Shown here: positions 8,324 to 16,721 of the stretch, piece by piece | Layout: each line of letters opens with the position of its first letter | How positions within the stretch are numbered: the first letter of the stretch is position 1 | DNA from: Vibrio profundi | GTDB lineage: Bacteria > Pseudomonadota > Gammaproteobacteria > Enterobacterales > Vibrionaceae | DNA: 64,000 nucleotides | Assembly: GCF_005281835.1 (NCBI RefSeq) | Contig: NZ_RZIS01000004.1 | Location: 186,001-250,000, forward strand | Reading direction: 5' to 3' | Made by a program: the position numbers and the translations under genes | Notes under the pieces: model-generated | Databases searched by the model: none | What the model saw: only the letters and a program-made list of their open reading frames with translations | Told to the model about the DNA's origin: nothing

Positions 8324-8461
8324 TCAGATGGCTTTAGTGTGATTGTTTAAGACGACAATATCAATCAGCCACCAAGTAAAAAGAGTCAGGGAGATAAACA
8401 TAGAGATTGCTGCTACAGATCCAACTGCAACTCCAAATAGTAAACATAGGTTCTTTTTCAT
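8324..8461 (-). CDS. 45-aa membrane microprotein
   Basis: Open frame of 45 codons starting MKKNLCLLFGVAVGS and ending VVLNNHTKAI. Residues 5-38 are almost wholly hydrophobic with two Trp (FTWWLID), so it should be one or two membrane helices. The ribosome site is weak. It lies 17 bases upstream of the SDR gene and 27 bases downstream of the Fur-type palindrome. Coding status is inferred from composition and position; I know of no named homologue. Confidence 0.5.
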   Translation of the reverse strand: MKKNLCLLFGVAVGSVAAISMFISLTLFTWWLIDIVVLNNHTKAI

Positions 8462-8487
8462 TAATAATACCGATCTATAAATGTAAT

Positions 8488-8502
8488 TGATAATTATTAT
8501 CA
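8488..8502. promoter_or_regulatory. Fur-type operator between divergent genes
   Basis: Perfect 7-1-7 inverted repeat TGATAAT-T-ATTATCA, the core of the Fur binding site. It lies between the leftward microprotein-SDR pair and the rightward histone-deacetylase-like gene, so ferric-Fur could repress both. Match is by eye. Confidence 0.7.
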
Positions 8503-8578
8503 TTTATTACAGTTGTAGCCAACCCTTAAACTGATATCATTTCACATTGATACGTACGACCTTGATAAAGCCACCACT

Positions 8579-9508
8579 ATGATCCCTTTAATTTACCATT
8601 CAATATATTCTGAGCTGCCGCTACCGGAAGGTCATCGATACCCAATTAGTAAGTATCGTCTTCTTAAGCAAGCGGTGTCTGATCTAATTATCCAGAGCGA
8701 AGAGTGGAAAAGTTGTTTTAATCTAGTTGCGCCTAGTGCAATAGAAATATCAGATGTGAAAGCGGTTCACTGCCCAAATTATGTTGATGCATTAACGAGT
8801 GGCTCATTAGCTGCAGCCAAAATGCGTCGGATAGGCTTTCCTTGGAGTGAAGAACTCATTGAACGTACGTTGCATTCAAGTGGAGGTACTTGTCTTACAG
8901 CAGAATTAGCGCTAGAAGCAGGCGTCGCGATCCATTTGAGTGGGGGTTACCACCATGCTCACTTTGATTTTGGTAGCGGATTCTGTTTGTTCAATGATTT
9001 GGTGTTGGCTGCCAATCATGCGCTTAAATTTGAGAATGTTGAAACGGTATTAATCGTCGATAGTGATGTTCATCATGGAGACGGCACAGCCACGCTATGC
9101 AGCCAAAACCCAGACATTATTACGGTGTCTTTCCATTGCGACAAAAACTTTCCTGCTCGTAAGCCGAGTTCAGATTATGACGTGCCACTTGCGCGAGAAA
9201 CTGAAGACGAAGAGTTTTTACTATGTTTTGAACAAGTCGTTTCAATGGCTATTGCTCATCATCAGCCTGATCTGATTATTTATGATGCTGGCGTCGATAT
9301 CCATATTGATGACGAACTAGGTTATTTGAATGTCACGACTGAAGGTATTTTTCGTAGGGATCTGAAAATGTTTGAAATCGCGACTGCCCAAGGTGTCCCT
9401 TTGGCTTGCGTAGTTGGCGGTGGGTATCGTAGCCAGCATTCAGATTTAGTGCCAGTACATATGCAGTTATTGCAAGCAGCATTAGAGAGCCAGCAAAGTA
9501 GTAAATAA
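8579..9508 (+). CDS. Histone deacetylase family (acetoin-utilisation-like) deacylase
   Basis: Encodes 309 aa with the zinc hydrolase fold motifs of class I/II-type HDACs. GYHHAHFD gives the catalytic His pair near residues 124-125, DSDVHHGDG (about 160-168) supplies the Asp and His zinc ligands, and YDAGVDIH the second Asp region, with GGGY near the C-terminus as the catalytic Tyr. Bacterial members remove acyl groups from small amines or protein lysines; the substrate here is unknown. It is transcribed alone, away from a Fur-type site, so iron may affect it. Confidence 0.9.
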   Translation: MIPLIYHSIYSELPLPEGHRYPISKYRLLKQAVSDLIIQSEEWKSCFNLVAPSAIEISDVKAVHCPNYVDALTSGSLAAAKMRRIGFPWSEELIERTLHSSGGTCLTAELALEAGVAIHLSGGYHHAHFDFGSGFCLFNDLVLAANHALKFENVETVLIVDSDVHHGDGTATLCSQNPDIITVSFHCDKNFPARKPSSDYDVPLARETEDEEFLLCFEQVVSMAIAHHQPDLIIYDAGVDIHIDDELGYLNVTTEGIFRRDLKMFEIATAQGVPLACVVGGGYRSQHSDLVPVHMQLLQAALESQQSSK

Positions 9509-9563
9509 CGAATGTAATGATCGTGAGGAAGAGGCAAGCCGTTTATTTCTTCTAATAACGACA

Positions 9564-9589
9564 AAGGCCTCGCATTTCTGCGAGGCCTT
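9564..9589 (-). terminator. Terminator of tRNA-Ser
   Basis: Eleven-base-pair stem AAGGCCTCGCA/TGCGAGGCCTT with a 4-base loop, 6 bases beyond the tRNA CCA end. It could also stop rightward reading from the deacetylase gene. Confidence 0.85.
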
Positions 9590-9595
9590 CTAATG

Positions 9596-9686
9596 TGGCG
9601 GAGGGATAGGGATTTGAACCCTAGAAGAGCTATTAACCCTTGCCGGTTTTCAAGACCGGTGCTTTCGACCACTCAGCCATCCCTCC
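9596..9686 (-). tRNA. tRNA-Ser (anticodon UGA)
   Basis: 91 nt including CCA. Acceptor stem GGAGGGA/TCCCTCC, D-arm GCTGAGTGGTCGA, anticodon arm CCGGTCTTGAAAACCGG with TGA, a long variable arm typical of class II tRNAs, and T-arm GGTTCAAATCC. Confidence 0.97.
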
Positions 9687-9810
9687 TGTTGGTGTGCATA
9701 ATATGCGTAACCGTAGATGTTGTAAAGCCCTCTTTTCAATATTATTTTTCGTTTGATTTAAAAATAGTCATCTTGATGATGTTTAAGCCAAAGATACTGA
9801 TTGGATGGAG

Positions 9811-10536
9811 CTAGAACAACACTGGGCGAGCATTTACGTCTTGTGTTGGGCGGTTATTTCCGGAATATAAAGTTCGGAATTTTTCGAGTTGAGCCTTGGA
9901 GATTGTGATTGGATTTTTCATTACCAGCCAAGTAACCCCTTCGCTACATGGTGGGGTGGTTAGTGAACCGTTAAAACGAAAATAGTCCGATTGTTTTGGC
10001 AGTAAACCTGTTAGGTTGATGGAATGTTGTAGATCTTGCTGGCCTTTATTTGCAGGCATTACGTCCCATACCTTTTCAAGTTCAGGGTTGGTAGCACCTT
10101 CTTCAAACATAACGCCGACAACGGCTAAATTTTTATTTTCATCGGCATGCACCAGATGCACCTCTAATGGATAAGAGTGGCCTTTAATTAGGTTCTCGCT
10201 TGGCGCGTGGAAGTGAAATTGCAGCAAAGAATACGATTTACCTTCAACTTCGATCGATTGGTCACCGTTAAAGTTAACTTGAATCGTGTGTCCATTATTT
10301 ACGACGTTTTCGCCGGAAACATCGTAGTTGAACTTGATTGGCTCTAGTTCACTTTCAATCCCTTTACTGATATCGATAGGAGATTGGTTCTTACCTGTCT
10401 GGCATATGCCGTGCCAGTGCTCCGGACCTTGCTTACCGGAATAGCCCCATTCTGATGCATTGATTGTCATTGAAGTGGAAATAGCTGCCAACGCAGTCAG
10501 TGTTGTAATATAGGTTTTCATTGATGTTCTAGCCAT
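9811..10536 (-). CDS. Alpha-carbonic anhydrase, periplasmic
   Basis: Hydrates CO2 to bicarbonate at a zinc ion. The zinc ligands are visible in FHFHAPSEN (two His) and EVHLVH (third His); LTTPPCSEGVTW is the conserved substrate-pocket stretch. A signal peptide ends near INA-SEW, so the enzyme is exported. The frame begins MARTSMKTY (241 aa). The inner Met at codon 6 (10521) gives a more classical signal start; neither has a clear ribosome site. Length fits bacterial alpha-CAs (about 220-245 aa). Single-gene unit. Confidence 0.93.
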   Translation of the reverse strand: MARTSMKTYITTLTALAAISTSMTINASEWGYSGKQGPEHWHGICQTGKNQSPIDISKGIESELEPIKFNYDVSGENVVNNGHTIQVNFNGDQSIEVEGKSYSLLQFHFHAPSENLIKGHSYPLEVHLVHADENKNLAVVGVMFEEGATNPELEKVWDVMPANKGQQDLQHSINLTGLLPKQSDYFRFNGSLTTPPCSEGVTWLVMKNPITISKAQLEKFRTLYSGNNRPTQDVNARPVLF

Positions 10537-10690
10537 GTTGTTGTTTGTTGGCTTACTAGGCTAATACATATGCGCCGATGGTCTTAAAGTATTGGTCAGA
10601 ACTCTCTAGTTAATTCCAATTTTATGAAATTGACTGAGTACTTATTTTTCAGTTTTTCGCTTTTGATCTAAATACGATAGCCATTAAAAA

Positions 10691-10710
10691 AGGAAGCACA
10701 TGTGCTTCCT
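10691..10710 (-). terminator. Terminator of yejM
   Basis: Perfect palindrome AGGAAGCACA/TGTGCTTCCT flanked by A and T runs, 15 bases after the yejM stop codon. Confidence 0.9.
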
Positions 10711-10725
10711 TTTTGTTTTCAATTA

Positions 10726-12534
10726 TTAGTCGCTCTTCGTATAGAACCGCTGAAGTTCGGTTAAACCTTGCATCAGCACAGGTAAGCGAGGGCTCGTATC
10801 CTTTAAGCGCTTATAATTTTCGTCATAGAGCTTATAGTTACCAAACTTATCGATTACTGTTGTTCGTTTTGCTGTAATAAGAGCTAATTCGCGAGAGTCT
10901 CCCGCTAATACCCACTTCCTCTTACGCTCATCGAACAAGTTTCTCCCGCTACTAAAGTCGCTAGGGTTAGAAGAGACGCCAAGCAGATCTTGTAATAGAG
11001 TTACAGATAAATCTAAATGACTAGAGCGATGAGTGTATTCCGCTGCGAGCTTACCCGGCCAATGGATAATCATTGGCACTTGCAGTTGATACTGGCTGTA
11101 GTTGGAGTTTGCTCCCCAGCTATTAGTTCGCGTTTCGTTAAACTCAGTTCCATGATTAGAGGTGATGACAACGACGGTATTTTGCGTCAGTTCTAGTTCT
11201 TCTAGTTGGCTAAATACTCTAGCTAACTTGTCATCAGCCACTTTCGCAGATTTGTTGTAACCCAATCTAAAGCGCTCACTCGGCGTCAGATCTTTGGTTT
11301 CGCCTTCGTAGTTTGTGAAATCATCTAGGGTAGTTAGTTCTAAATAGGTGAACCATGGTCCACTGGATGCGCTTTGTGATAGCCAGTTAGACCATGCAGA
11401 TAGGGCATTGTCATCACCTGGCTTCGCGGATTCTGATTCATCACCTTGGAACTTCTGGCCTCGGAATATGATCTCTGAGTAAAGGTTGTCTTCGAAGCCA
11501 TCGCCACTAAATGCGCTGAATTGGTATTTTTGACTTTCAAGAACATCTAAAAGAACGGCATTCGAACCTTGAGCTTTAATGCTGCTTGAGTAGCTACTTG
11601 GTAACCCATAAAACAGGCCAAAAATACCAAACATATCGTTACTAGAACTGTAATGATTGGTGAAGTTGATGTTGTCTTGAGAGTATTGGTAAGCGTTAGG
11701 CATTACCGTTTCGTTTAATGCATCGGAACGTAAGTTGTTAACGCTAACAATCAGAATATTTAGGTCATCGCCACGGCGGTTATACTGAATTTCTTCCAAT
11801 GGATAGCGTACTAAATCGACTTCGCCTTGGTTCTCCTTTAGGCGCTGTAGATACTCTTCGCGGTCCAATAATCCATGTTTTTCCATAAAGCTTTTCGCTG
11901 TCATTGGGTAAGACAGAGGGAAGTTGGCTTTTTGGTTGGTTATTGGGCTGTAGAAATACGCATCCGCCCAAATATAAATTAGGTGGCTAGTAATAAAGCT
12001 TAAGAAGAAAACAGCGGCAAGTGGGCGGCCTATATGTTTATGCGATAGCTTTCTTTGTTTGCGCCATACCCATTCTGATAAACCTAGTTGTAAAAGGAAG
12101 ATCAGCGGCAATACAATAAACAAATGTTGGAGGTCGGAACCAATTGCAGATTCTTCGTCACTGAAGAGTACTTCCCAAACCACAGGGGTTAGGTGAAGGT
12201 TAATGCTTTGATAGGCTTGAGTGTCGACCAACAGCACGGTTAAACCGACAGTAGCAAAACAAACTGCCGCTAAACGAAGCAGCTTTCTAGACGGTAAAAT
12301 AAAAGTGAGTGGAAACAGCACTAATAGGTAGAGAGCGAAAACTAAGAAACCAAAATGACCCACCCAAGAAACAGCTAAATAAAACTGTCCAAGTAAGGTG
12401 TCAGGCCAAGCTGATTGAGTGATATAACGTGTACCGATCAACATCGCAGCAATGATGTTGAAAAATGCAAACCAGTGACCCCAGCCGACTAGGCGAGAAA
12501 CTCGATCGCTATATGTGTTTGCGCTGTCTACCAT
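10726..12534 (-). CDS. yejM: YejM/PbgA-type inner-membrane protein with sulfatase-like domain
   Basis: Encodes 602 aa (E. coli YejM 586). About five hydrophobic segments fill residues 15-190, followed by a periplasmic alkaline-phosphatase/sulfatase fold (ILIVSVNNLRSDALNE near 255, VVVITSNHGTEFNE near 455). In E. coli YejM (PbgA, LapC) senses LPS at the inner membrane and restrains LpxC proteolysis through LapB; it is thought not to be catalytic. The position next to yejL and back-to-back with yejK is the conserved gammaproteobacterial arrangement, which supports the call. Confidence 0.92.
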   Translation of the reverse strand: MVDSANTYSDRVSRLVGWGHWFAFFNIIAAMLIGTRYITQSAWPDTLLGQFYLAVSWVGHFGFLVFALYLLVLFPLTFILPSRKLLRLAAVCFATVGLTVLLVDTQAYQSINLHLTPVVWEVLFSDEESAIGSDLQHLFIVLPLIFLLQLGLSEWVWRKQRKLSHKHIGRPLAAVFFLSFITSHLIYIWADAYFYSPITNQKANFPLSYPMTAKSFMEKHGLLDREEYLQRLKENQGEVDLVRYPLEEIQYNRRGDDLNILIVSVNNLRSDALNETVMPNAYQYSQDNINFTNHYSSSNDMFGIFGLFYGLPSSYSSSIKAQGSNAVLLDVLESQKYQFSAFSGDGFEDNLYSEIIFRGQKFQGDESESAKPGDDNALSAWSNWLSQSASSGPWFTYLELTTLDDFTNYEGETKDLTPSERFRLGYNKSAKVADDKLARVFSQLEELELTQNTVVVITSNHGTEFNETRTNSWGANSNYSQYQLQVPMIIHWPGKLAAEYTHRSSHLDLSVTLLQDLLGVSSNPSDFSSGRNLFDERKRKWVLAGDSRELALITAKRTTVIDKFGNYKLYDENYKRLKDTSPRLPVLMQGLTELQRFYTKSD

Positions 12535-12564
12535 TTATTATTCTTTTATATCCGTCAGTAAATC

Positions 12565-12792
12565 TTAGTGAGACTTTTTATCTTCGATTGAAGAGACTAA
12601 TGCCTCGGCAAATTTTTCAGCAATTCCTTTGCGTTGTGAAGCAGCAACATTCTGATTTAAGACATTGGTTGCGATATTTCCAGCGATCATCAGTGAAAGT
12701 TCTGGAGAAGCATTGTGCTTGGATAGAACAGCGCCTACTTCTGCTAGGATGTTTTCAACTTGTTCATCTGTGTATTTAGATATAATCGGCAT
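12565..12792 (-). CDS. yejL: YejL family (DUF1414) protein
   Basis: Encodes 75 aa, [19 protein letters not shown], matching the small YejL family in length and opening residues. No function is known. It lies 30 bases upstream of yejM, in the same operon, and is divergent from yejK. Confidence 0.92.
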   Translation of the reverse strand: MPIISKYTDEQVENILAEVGAVLSKHNASPELSLMIAGNIATNVLNQNVAASQRKGIAEKFAEALVSSIEDKKSH

Positions 12793-12876
12793 AAGGACTC
12801 TAATAATGATAGTAAAAGCGGCTTATGATAACCTACTATTCACGACAACTGAAACCTGAACGATAATATTTTCACT

Positions 12877-13881
12877 ATGAGCCTTCACCTTTCCAACGTA
12901 ATTTTACATCAGCTACGTAAGAACGATCAGGAAGAACTGATTGTTAACTATCGTGCTGAATCTTTAGCAAACGATTCCTCATCAGAAAGCCTAGTTGCAG
13001 AGCTTCACCGAGTATTTAACTCGAAAGCCGGCAAAGGCTTTGGTGCTTTTACATCAGACAGTGAATTTCAGCAATGGTTGCAAGAGCTGCGCCAAGGCGA
13101 GAGAAATTTTTACGACTTCTCACAACAGAGCGCTTTACGTCTGAAAGATGAACTTTCTAAGTACCCATTTGCAGATGAAGGCACGCTAGTTTTAGCAGAA
13201 TATCAATCACTTGCTACTGATTACTTATTTATTGGTTTACTACCGTCTAATGAAAGCCTGAAAGTGACTGAAGGGCTGGATATTAGCGCAACTGACTACC
13301 TAGATATCTCGAAGATGGATATTGCGGCAAGAGTTGACCTTTCTACTTACGAAACAGACAAAGAATCCAACCGCTACCTGACTTACATAAAGGGGCGTGT
13401 TGGGCGTAAAGTGGCTGACTTCTTCTTGGATTTCCTACAAGCAGAGGTGGGTTTAGACGCTAAACTGCAGAACCAAGTGCTGATGCAAGCAGTAGAAGAC
13501 TTTGTCTCAGATTCAAAGTTAGAGAAAGAAGAAGCGATTAGCTATAAGAAGCAAGTGGCTGACTATTGTAATGAGCAGTTAAAAGCGGGCGACGAAGTTC
13601 AAGTCCGTGAATTATCTGGAGAATTGCCAGCGAGCACAGATGGCACTAGCTTTTTGGACTATACTAGCGAGCAAGGCTATGAGTTAGAAGAAAGTTTTCC
13701 GGCAGACAGAGCGACAATGCGCAAGCTGACCAAGTTTGTTGGTGCTGGTGGCGGTCTGAATGTTAGCTTTGACAGTCTGCTATTGGGTGAGCGTGTGTTT
13801 TATGATCCAGAAACCGATACCTTAACCATCAAAGGTACGCCGCCGAACTTAAGAGACCAGCTAACTCGCAATAAATCATAA
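12877..13881 (+). CDS. yejK: Nucleoid-associated protein YejK (NdpA)
   Basis: Encodes 334 aa (E. coli 335). YejK binds double-stranded DNA, associates with the nucleoid and affects topoisomerase IV and gyrase in E. coli. The start MSLHLSNVILHQLRKN and the stretch TYIKGRVGRKVADFFLDFL are family hallmarks. It is divergent from yejL-yejM. A hairpin at 13888-13919 follows the stop codon but lacks a T run. Confidence 0.94.
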   Translation: MSLHLSNVILHQLRKNDQEELIVNYRAESLANDSSSESLVAELHRVFNSKAGKGFGAFTSDSEFQQWLQELRQGERNFYDFSQQSALRLKDELSKYPFADEGTLVLAEYQSLATDYLFIGLLPSNESLKVTEGLDISATDYLDISKMDIAARVDLSTYETDKESNRYLTYIKGRVGRKVADFFLDFLQAEVGLDAKLQNQVLMQAVEDFVSDSKLEKEEAISYKKQVADYCNEQLKAGDEVQVRELSGELPASTDGTSFLDYTSEQGYELEESFPADRATMRKLTKFVGAGGGLNVSFDSLLLGERVFYDPETDTLTIKGTPPNLRDQLTRNKS

Positions 13882-13887
13882 CAATTA

Positions 13888-13919
13888 AGGTGGTAGTGAC
13901 GGAGATGTCATTGCCACCT
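13888..13919 (+). other. Hairpin after yejK
   Basis: AGGTGG...TGAC-GGAGAT-GTCA...CCACCT forms a two-part stem 6 bases after yejK. With no T run after it, it is more likely an mRNA-end stabiliser or Rho-linked structure than a simple terminator. Confidence 0.4.
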
Positions 13920-13963
13920 CATTTAGCCGGAACAACTCAGTGACTAGGAAAAAGGATAAATAA

Positions 13964-15379
13964 ATGGAATTATCATTATCTAGGCTAGAGCCAGGCTCTA
14001 AAATTTCCAAGCCGATACTCTTTGTATTGCTGTTTTGGTTAGTGTGTTCGCTGGCTCTGTTAAACGCTAGTCGTTCATTAAATCAGGCACAGGAAAGTGT
14101 TGAAGAACTCGGCATTAGAATCAGTGAACTTAAAGAATCGCTGCATTTCTCAGAGCCTCTTCGAGTTATGAAGGTCGATGACTTAGCCCTAGATGCTCAG
14201 CTTATCTATTCCATTCGCTTACAAATCGAGTCGGAGTTTGATGGTGCACTTTTCCTTCCTGATGTCAGCCAGTTACTCTACGTTACCGACCAGTTCATCG
14301 AAAAATTTAACGAATTCACACCAATTGAAAGCAAGATTCAATTTTTAGTGACCAATATTCGCGACTATAAAGCATTACCTGAGAACTCCCCGCAGGTGAA
14401 CCACTTATATAATGAGTTGAGCGCAGCGGTATTCGAGGCGATGTATACTGATACTCACTCTTCTCCTGTTACTTATCGTACTTTTGACCGCATTTTGAGT
14501 GAATCGCACGCTTTAATACCGAATGAGCGTAAATCGATTCAAAAGATGCTGGCGGACGCTTCAATATTGTTAGGCGACTATGCTCGTTTGAACTACTTGC
14601 TAGAAAAAATGAAGAAGAATTCGACCAATGAGCAGATTGTATTGGTTGAAGGGGATTTCCACAGTTACCAGTTTTATATTTTACTGATTTCGTTATTCAT
14701 GAGCTTGTCTTCCATTGGTGCTGTGTTGCTCACGCTTTATCTAGGTCGCAAGCCAGCACTAGACGAAGAACATGAAAACATTGAAGGTGAAGCGGAAAAT
14801 GTGGATGAAGTGGTTAGCTCTGTAATTAAACCCGCTACCACGTTCGCTAAGGTTGAAGCTAGTGAACCATTACCTATCGAGTCCGTTGAGCCTGTCACCT
14901 CTCAAGTAGAGTCTACCCCTCCTCAACAAGTTGTCGAACAGTCGGATCTGACCTCACCGCCGGAGCTTATTCCGGAAGTTGTGGAAGAGCCAGCACAAGA
15001 CGCCGAAACCCAAAATGTTGCAGCTGATGCAGATGCCCGCCCGGCGATCGATCTTCAAGAAATGCTTGAGACGTTAGATGGCGATGAAGAGTCGGTTAAG
15101 CTTTTATTAGGTGTTTTCATTCAAGATCATGCGAATGATGATGAAAACTTCAGAGAACTACTGCAGTCCGATTTAGTGAAGGCAGCCCGGATCGTTCATA
15201 GCTTGAAAGGTGTCGCTGGAAGTATCAAAGCCGCGCCACTGGGAGAGATCTCGGCAAAACTGGAGTTAACTCTTAAAAATGAACAGCCAGTTGAAGATCA
15301 CGATATTGAACATTTTTCCAAGCAACTAGCTGCTGCGATGGCTTTTGCAAATGCTTATGTTAATGATGAGAATCACTAA
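13964..15379 (+). CDS. Membrane-anchored histidine phosphotransfer (HPt) protein
   Basis: Encodes 471 aa, with AGGA before the ATG. Membrane helix at about 17-35, a periplasmic domain of about 190 residues, a second helix near 232-257, then an acidic Pro/Glu/Val-rich linker (about 265-355) and a C-terminal HPt domain. The phosphorylatable residue is His412 in RIVHSLKGVAGSI. No kinase or receiver domain is present, so it should accept phosphate from another sensor; the periplasmic part could modulate this. The following lipoprotein gene may work with it, but a separate hairpin lies between them. Partner unknown. Confidence 0.75.
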   Translation: MELSLSRLEPGSKISKPILFVLLFWLVCSLALLNASRSLNQAQESVEELGIRISELKESLHFSEPLRVMKVDDLALDAQLIYSIRLQIESEFDGALFLPDVSQLLYVTDQFIEKFNEFTPIESKIQFLVTNIRDYKALPENSPQVNHLYNELSAAVFEAMYTDTHSSPVTYRTFDRILSESHALIPNERKSIQKMLADASILLGDYARLNYLLEKMKKNSTNEQIVLVEGDFHSYQFYILLISLFMSLSSIGAVLLTLYLGRKPALDEEHENIEGEAENVDEVVSSVIKPATTFAKVEASEPLPIESVEPVTSQVESTPPQQVVEQSDLTSPPELIPEVVEEPAQDAETQNVAADADARPAIDLQEMLETLDGDEESVKLLLGVFIQDHANDDENFRELLQSDLVKAARIVHSLKGVAGSIKAAPLGEISAKLELTLKNEQPVEDHDIEHFSKQLAAAMAFANAYVNDENH

Positions 15380-15402
15380 TAATTTCTTAGACTTTTGACA
15401 AT

Positions 15403-15451
15403 CCTCTGACTAATCGTCCATACAATCCGCGGCATTAAGATTAGTCAGAGG
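15403..15451 (+). promoter_or_regulatory. 13-bp perfect hairpin sequestering the next gene's ribosome site
   Basis: CCTCTGACTAATC (15403-15415) is perfectly complementary to GATTAGTCAGAGG (15439-15451), with a 23-base loop. The second arm contains the AGAGG ribosome site 5 bases before the ATG at 15457. If formed in mRNA it would block translation; as DNA it could be an operator. Confidence 0.6.
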
Positions 15452-15456
15452 TTATT

Positions 15457-16635
15457 ATGTTTCGTTTTTCCCCCCAACGCCTGTTGTTAGGGCTACTGGC
15501 TTTAATGCTAAGTGGCTGTTCGTTATTAGAAGTTAAGCTCGATAGCCAGACAACCCCACTAACGAAGCAAGAGTTGAATGCTCGTATTTTAACTCGTGAA
15601 TACGCAAATACCTTCTTCACTCAAGTTGAAAGTGCTGCAGACCAAATTTCAGCTCAATATCCGCAATCCGATACGTTTCATCAATCTTATGTACTGCTAT
15701 GGAAAATTCATGCAGAGCAAGGACTACAGCAAGCTGCCTATCAAACTTCACCTCTTGCTGCATTAGTGGATACTTGGGTATTTACAGCGCAGATGGAGCA
15801 ATTTTACGCATCTGGTGCTGGGAAAGCGTTATTTGACTCTGATTATGCTTTGCAAGCTTCTGAAGCTCTAAATCAAGAAGTAGAGTCGCTCGTTAAAACT
15901 GTTATCGGTGTGAGCGAATTTAAGCGTAGCCAAGAGTTTGTCGCTCATTTTATAGAGACGAACTCGTTTTCCGATATTGCGTTTAAACGCACGCCCGCTT
16001 ATCGATCATGGCTAAATTATTTAGGTAAAGATGAAGTTGAAGCGGTTCAAACATTAGGCACCATGCCGGAAGCCATGGGAGATGCATCGGATCGCTTGAG
16101 CCTAATGGCCGATCAGACTCCGAAGTTAATGTCTTGGAAAGCTGAATTGGTCGCGATGAACAGTTCGCTGACCGGGGAAGACTTGTCTAAGACGTTAGAA
16201 AGCCTGCGTCAAACCTCTGCAAGCATGCAAGATTTTATTGAAAACAACCCAGAGTACATGCAAACACTGGCTTCGATTATGTCGACAGAGATGCAGCCAT
16301 TGCTTAATGATCTTAGTGACAAAACAGACTTAAAATTGGCTATGTTGAGCGATGAGCGTGTGGCGTTAGAAAAGATGGTGACACGCGAAAGGGAAGCCCT
16401 AATCAAAATGATAGAGAAGGAGCGTATTGAGATTGCTGGTATTGTGACATCAGAAAGAGAGTTGTTCGTCCAAGATTTAGACCGAGTTTCTCAAGAAGTA
16501 GTTGTGCTGGCGATTGATAAGTTGATGGATCTAATTAGAGGCGTGCTCATCTACTTTATTCTGTTTATCTTAGTGGTGTTCTTTGCGCCGTTGGGAATGG
16601 GTTATTGGCTGGGTAAACGAACCGCAAACAAATAA
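15457..16635 (+). CDS. Lipoprotein with C-terminal membrane helix
   Basis: Encodes 392 aa. Signal peptide with lipobox LMLSGC, lipidated Cys at 21. A helical periplasmic body follows, with a charged coiled-coil near 300-345 (VTREREALIKMIEKERIEI) and one C-terminal membrane helix (about 362-385, VLIYFILFILVVFFAPLG). A protein held both by lipid and by a terminal helix is unusual and suggests bridging or a scaffold. I do not recognise the family. It follows the HPt gene by 77 bases and may share its pathway. Confidence 0.7.
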   Translation: MFRFSPQRLLLGLLALMLSGCSLLEVKLDSQTTPLTKQELNARILTREYANTFFTQVESAADQISAQYPQSDTFHQSYVLLWKIHAEQGLQQAAYQTSPLAALVDTWVFTAQMEQFYASGAGKALFDSDYALQASEALNQEVESLVKTVIGVSEFKRSQEFVAHFIETNSFSDIAFKRTPAYRSWLNYLGKDEVEAVQTLGTMPEAMGDASDRLSLMADQTPKLMSWKAELVAMNSSLTGEDLSKTLESLRQTSASMQDFIENNPEYMQTLASIMSTEMQPLLNDLSDKTDLKLAMLSDERVALEKMVTREREALIKMIEKERIEIAGIVTSERELFVQDLDRVSQEVVVLAIDKLMDLIRGVLIYFILFILVVFFAPLGMGYWLGKRTANK

Positions 16636-16640
16636 ATAAA

Positions 16641-16662
16641 AAGAGCGCTCTAGGGCGCTCTT
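16641..16662 (+). terminator. Terminator after the lipoprotein gene
   Basis: AAGAGCGC/GCGCTCTT stem followed by five T; it lies between convergent genes and can also serve nhaC. Confidence 0.88.
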
Positions 16663-16721
16663 TTTGTATTTATACCATTAACGCTTTTGTGTTTACGTAC
16701 TTACACTCGGGTGTATAAAGC

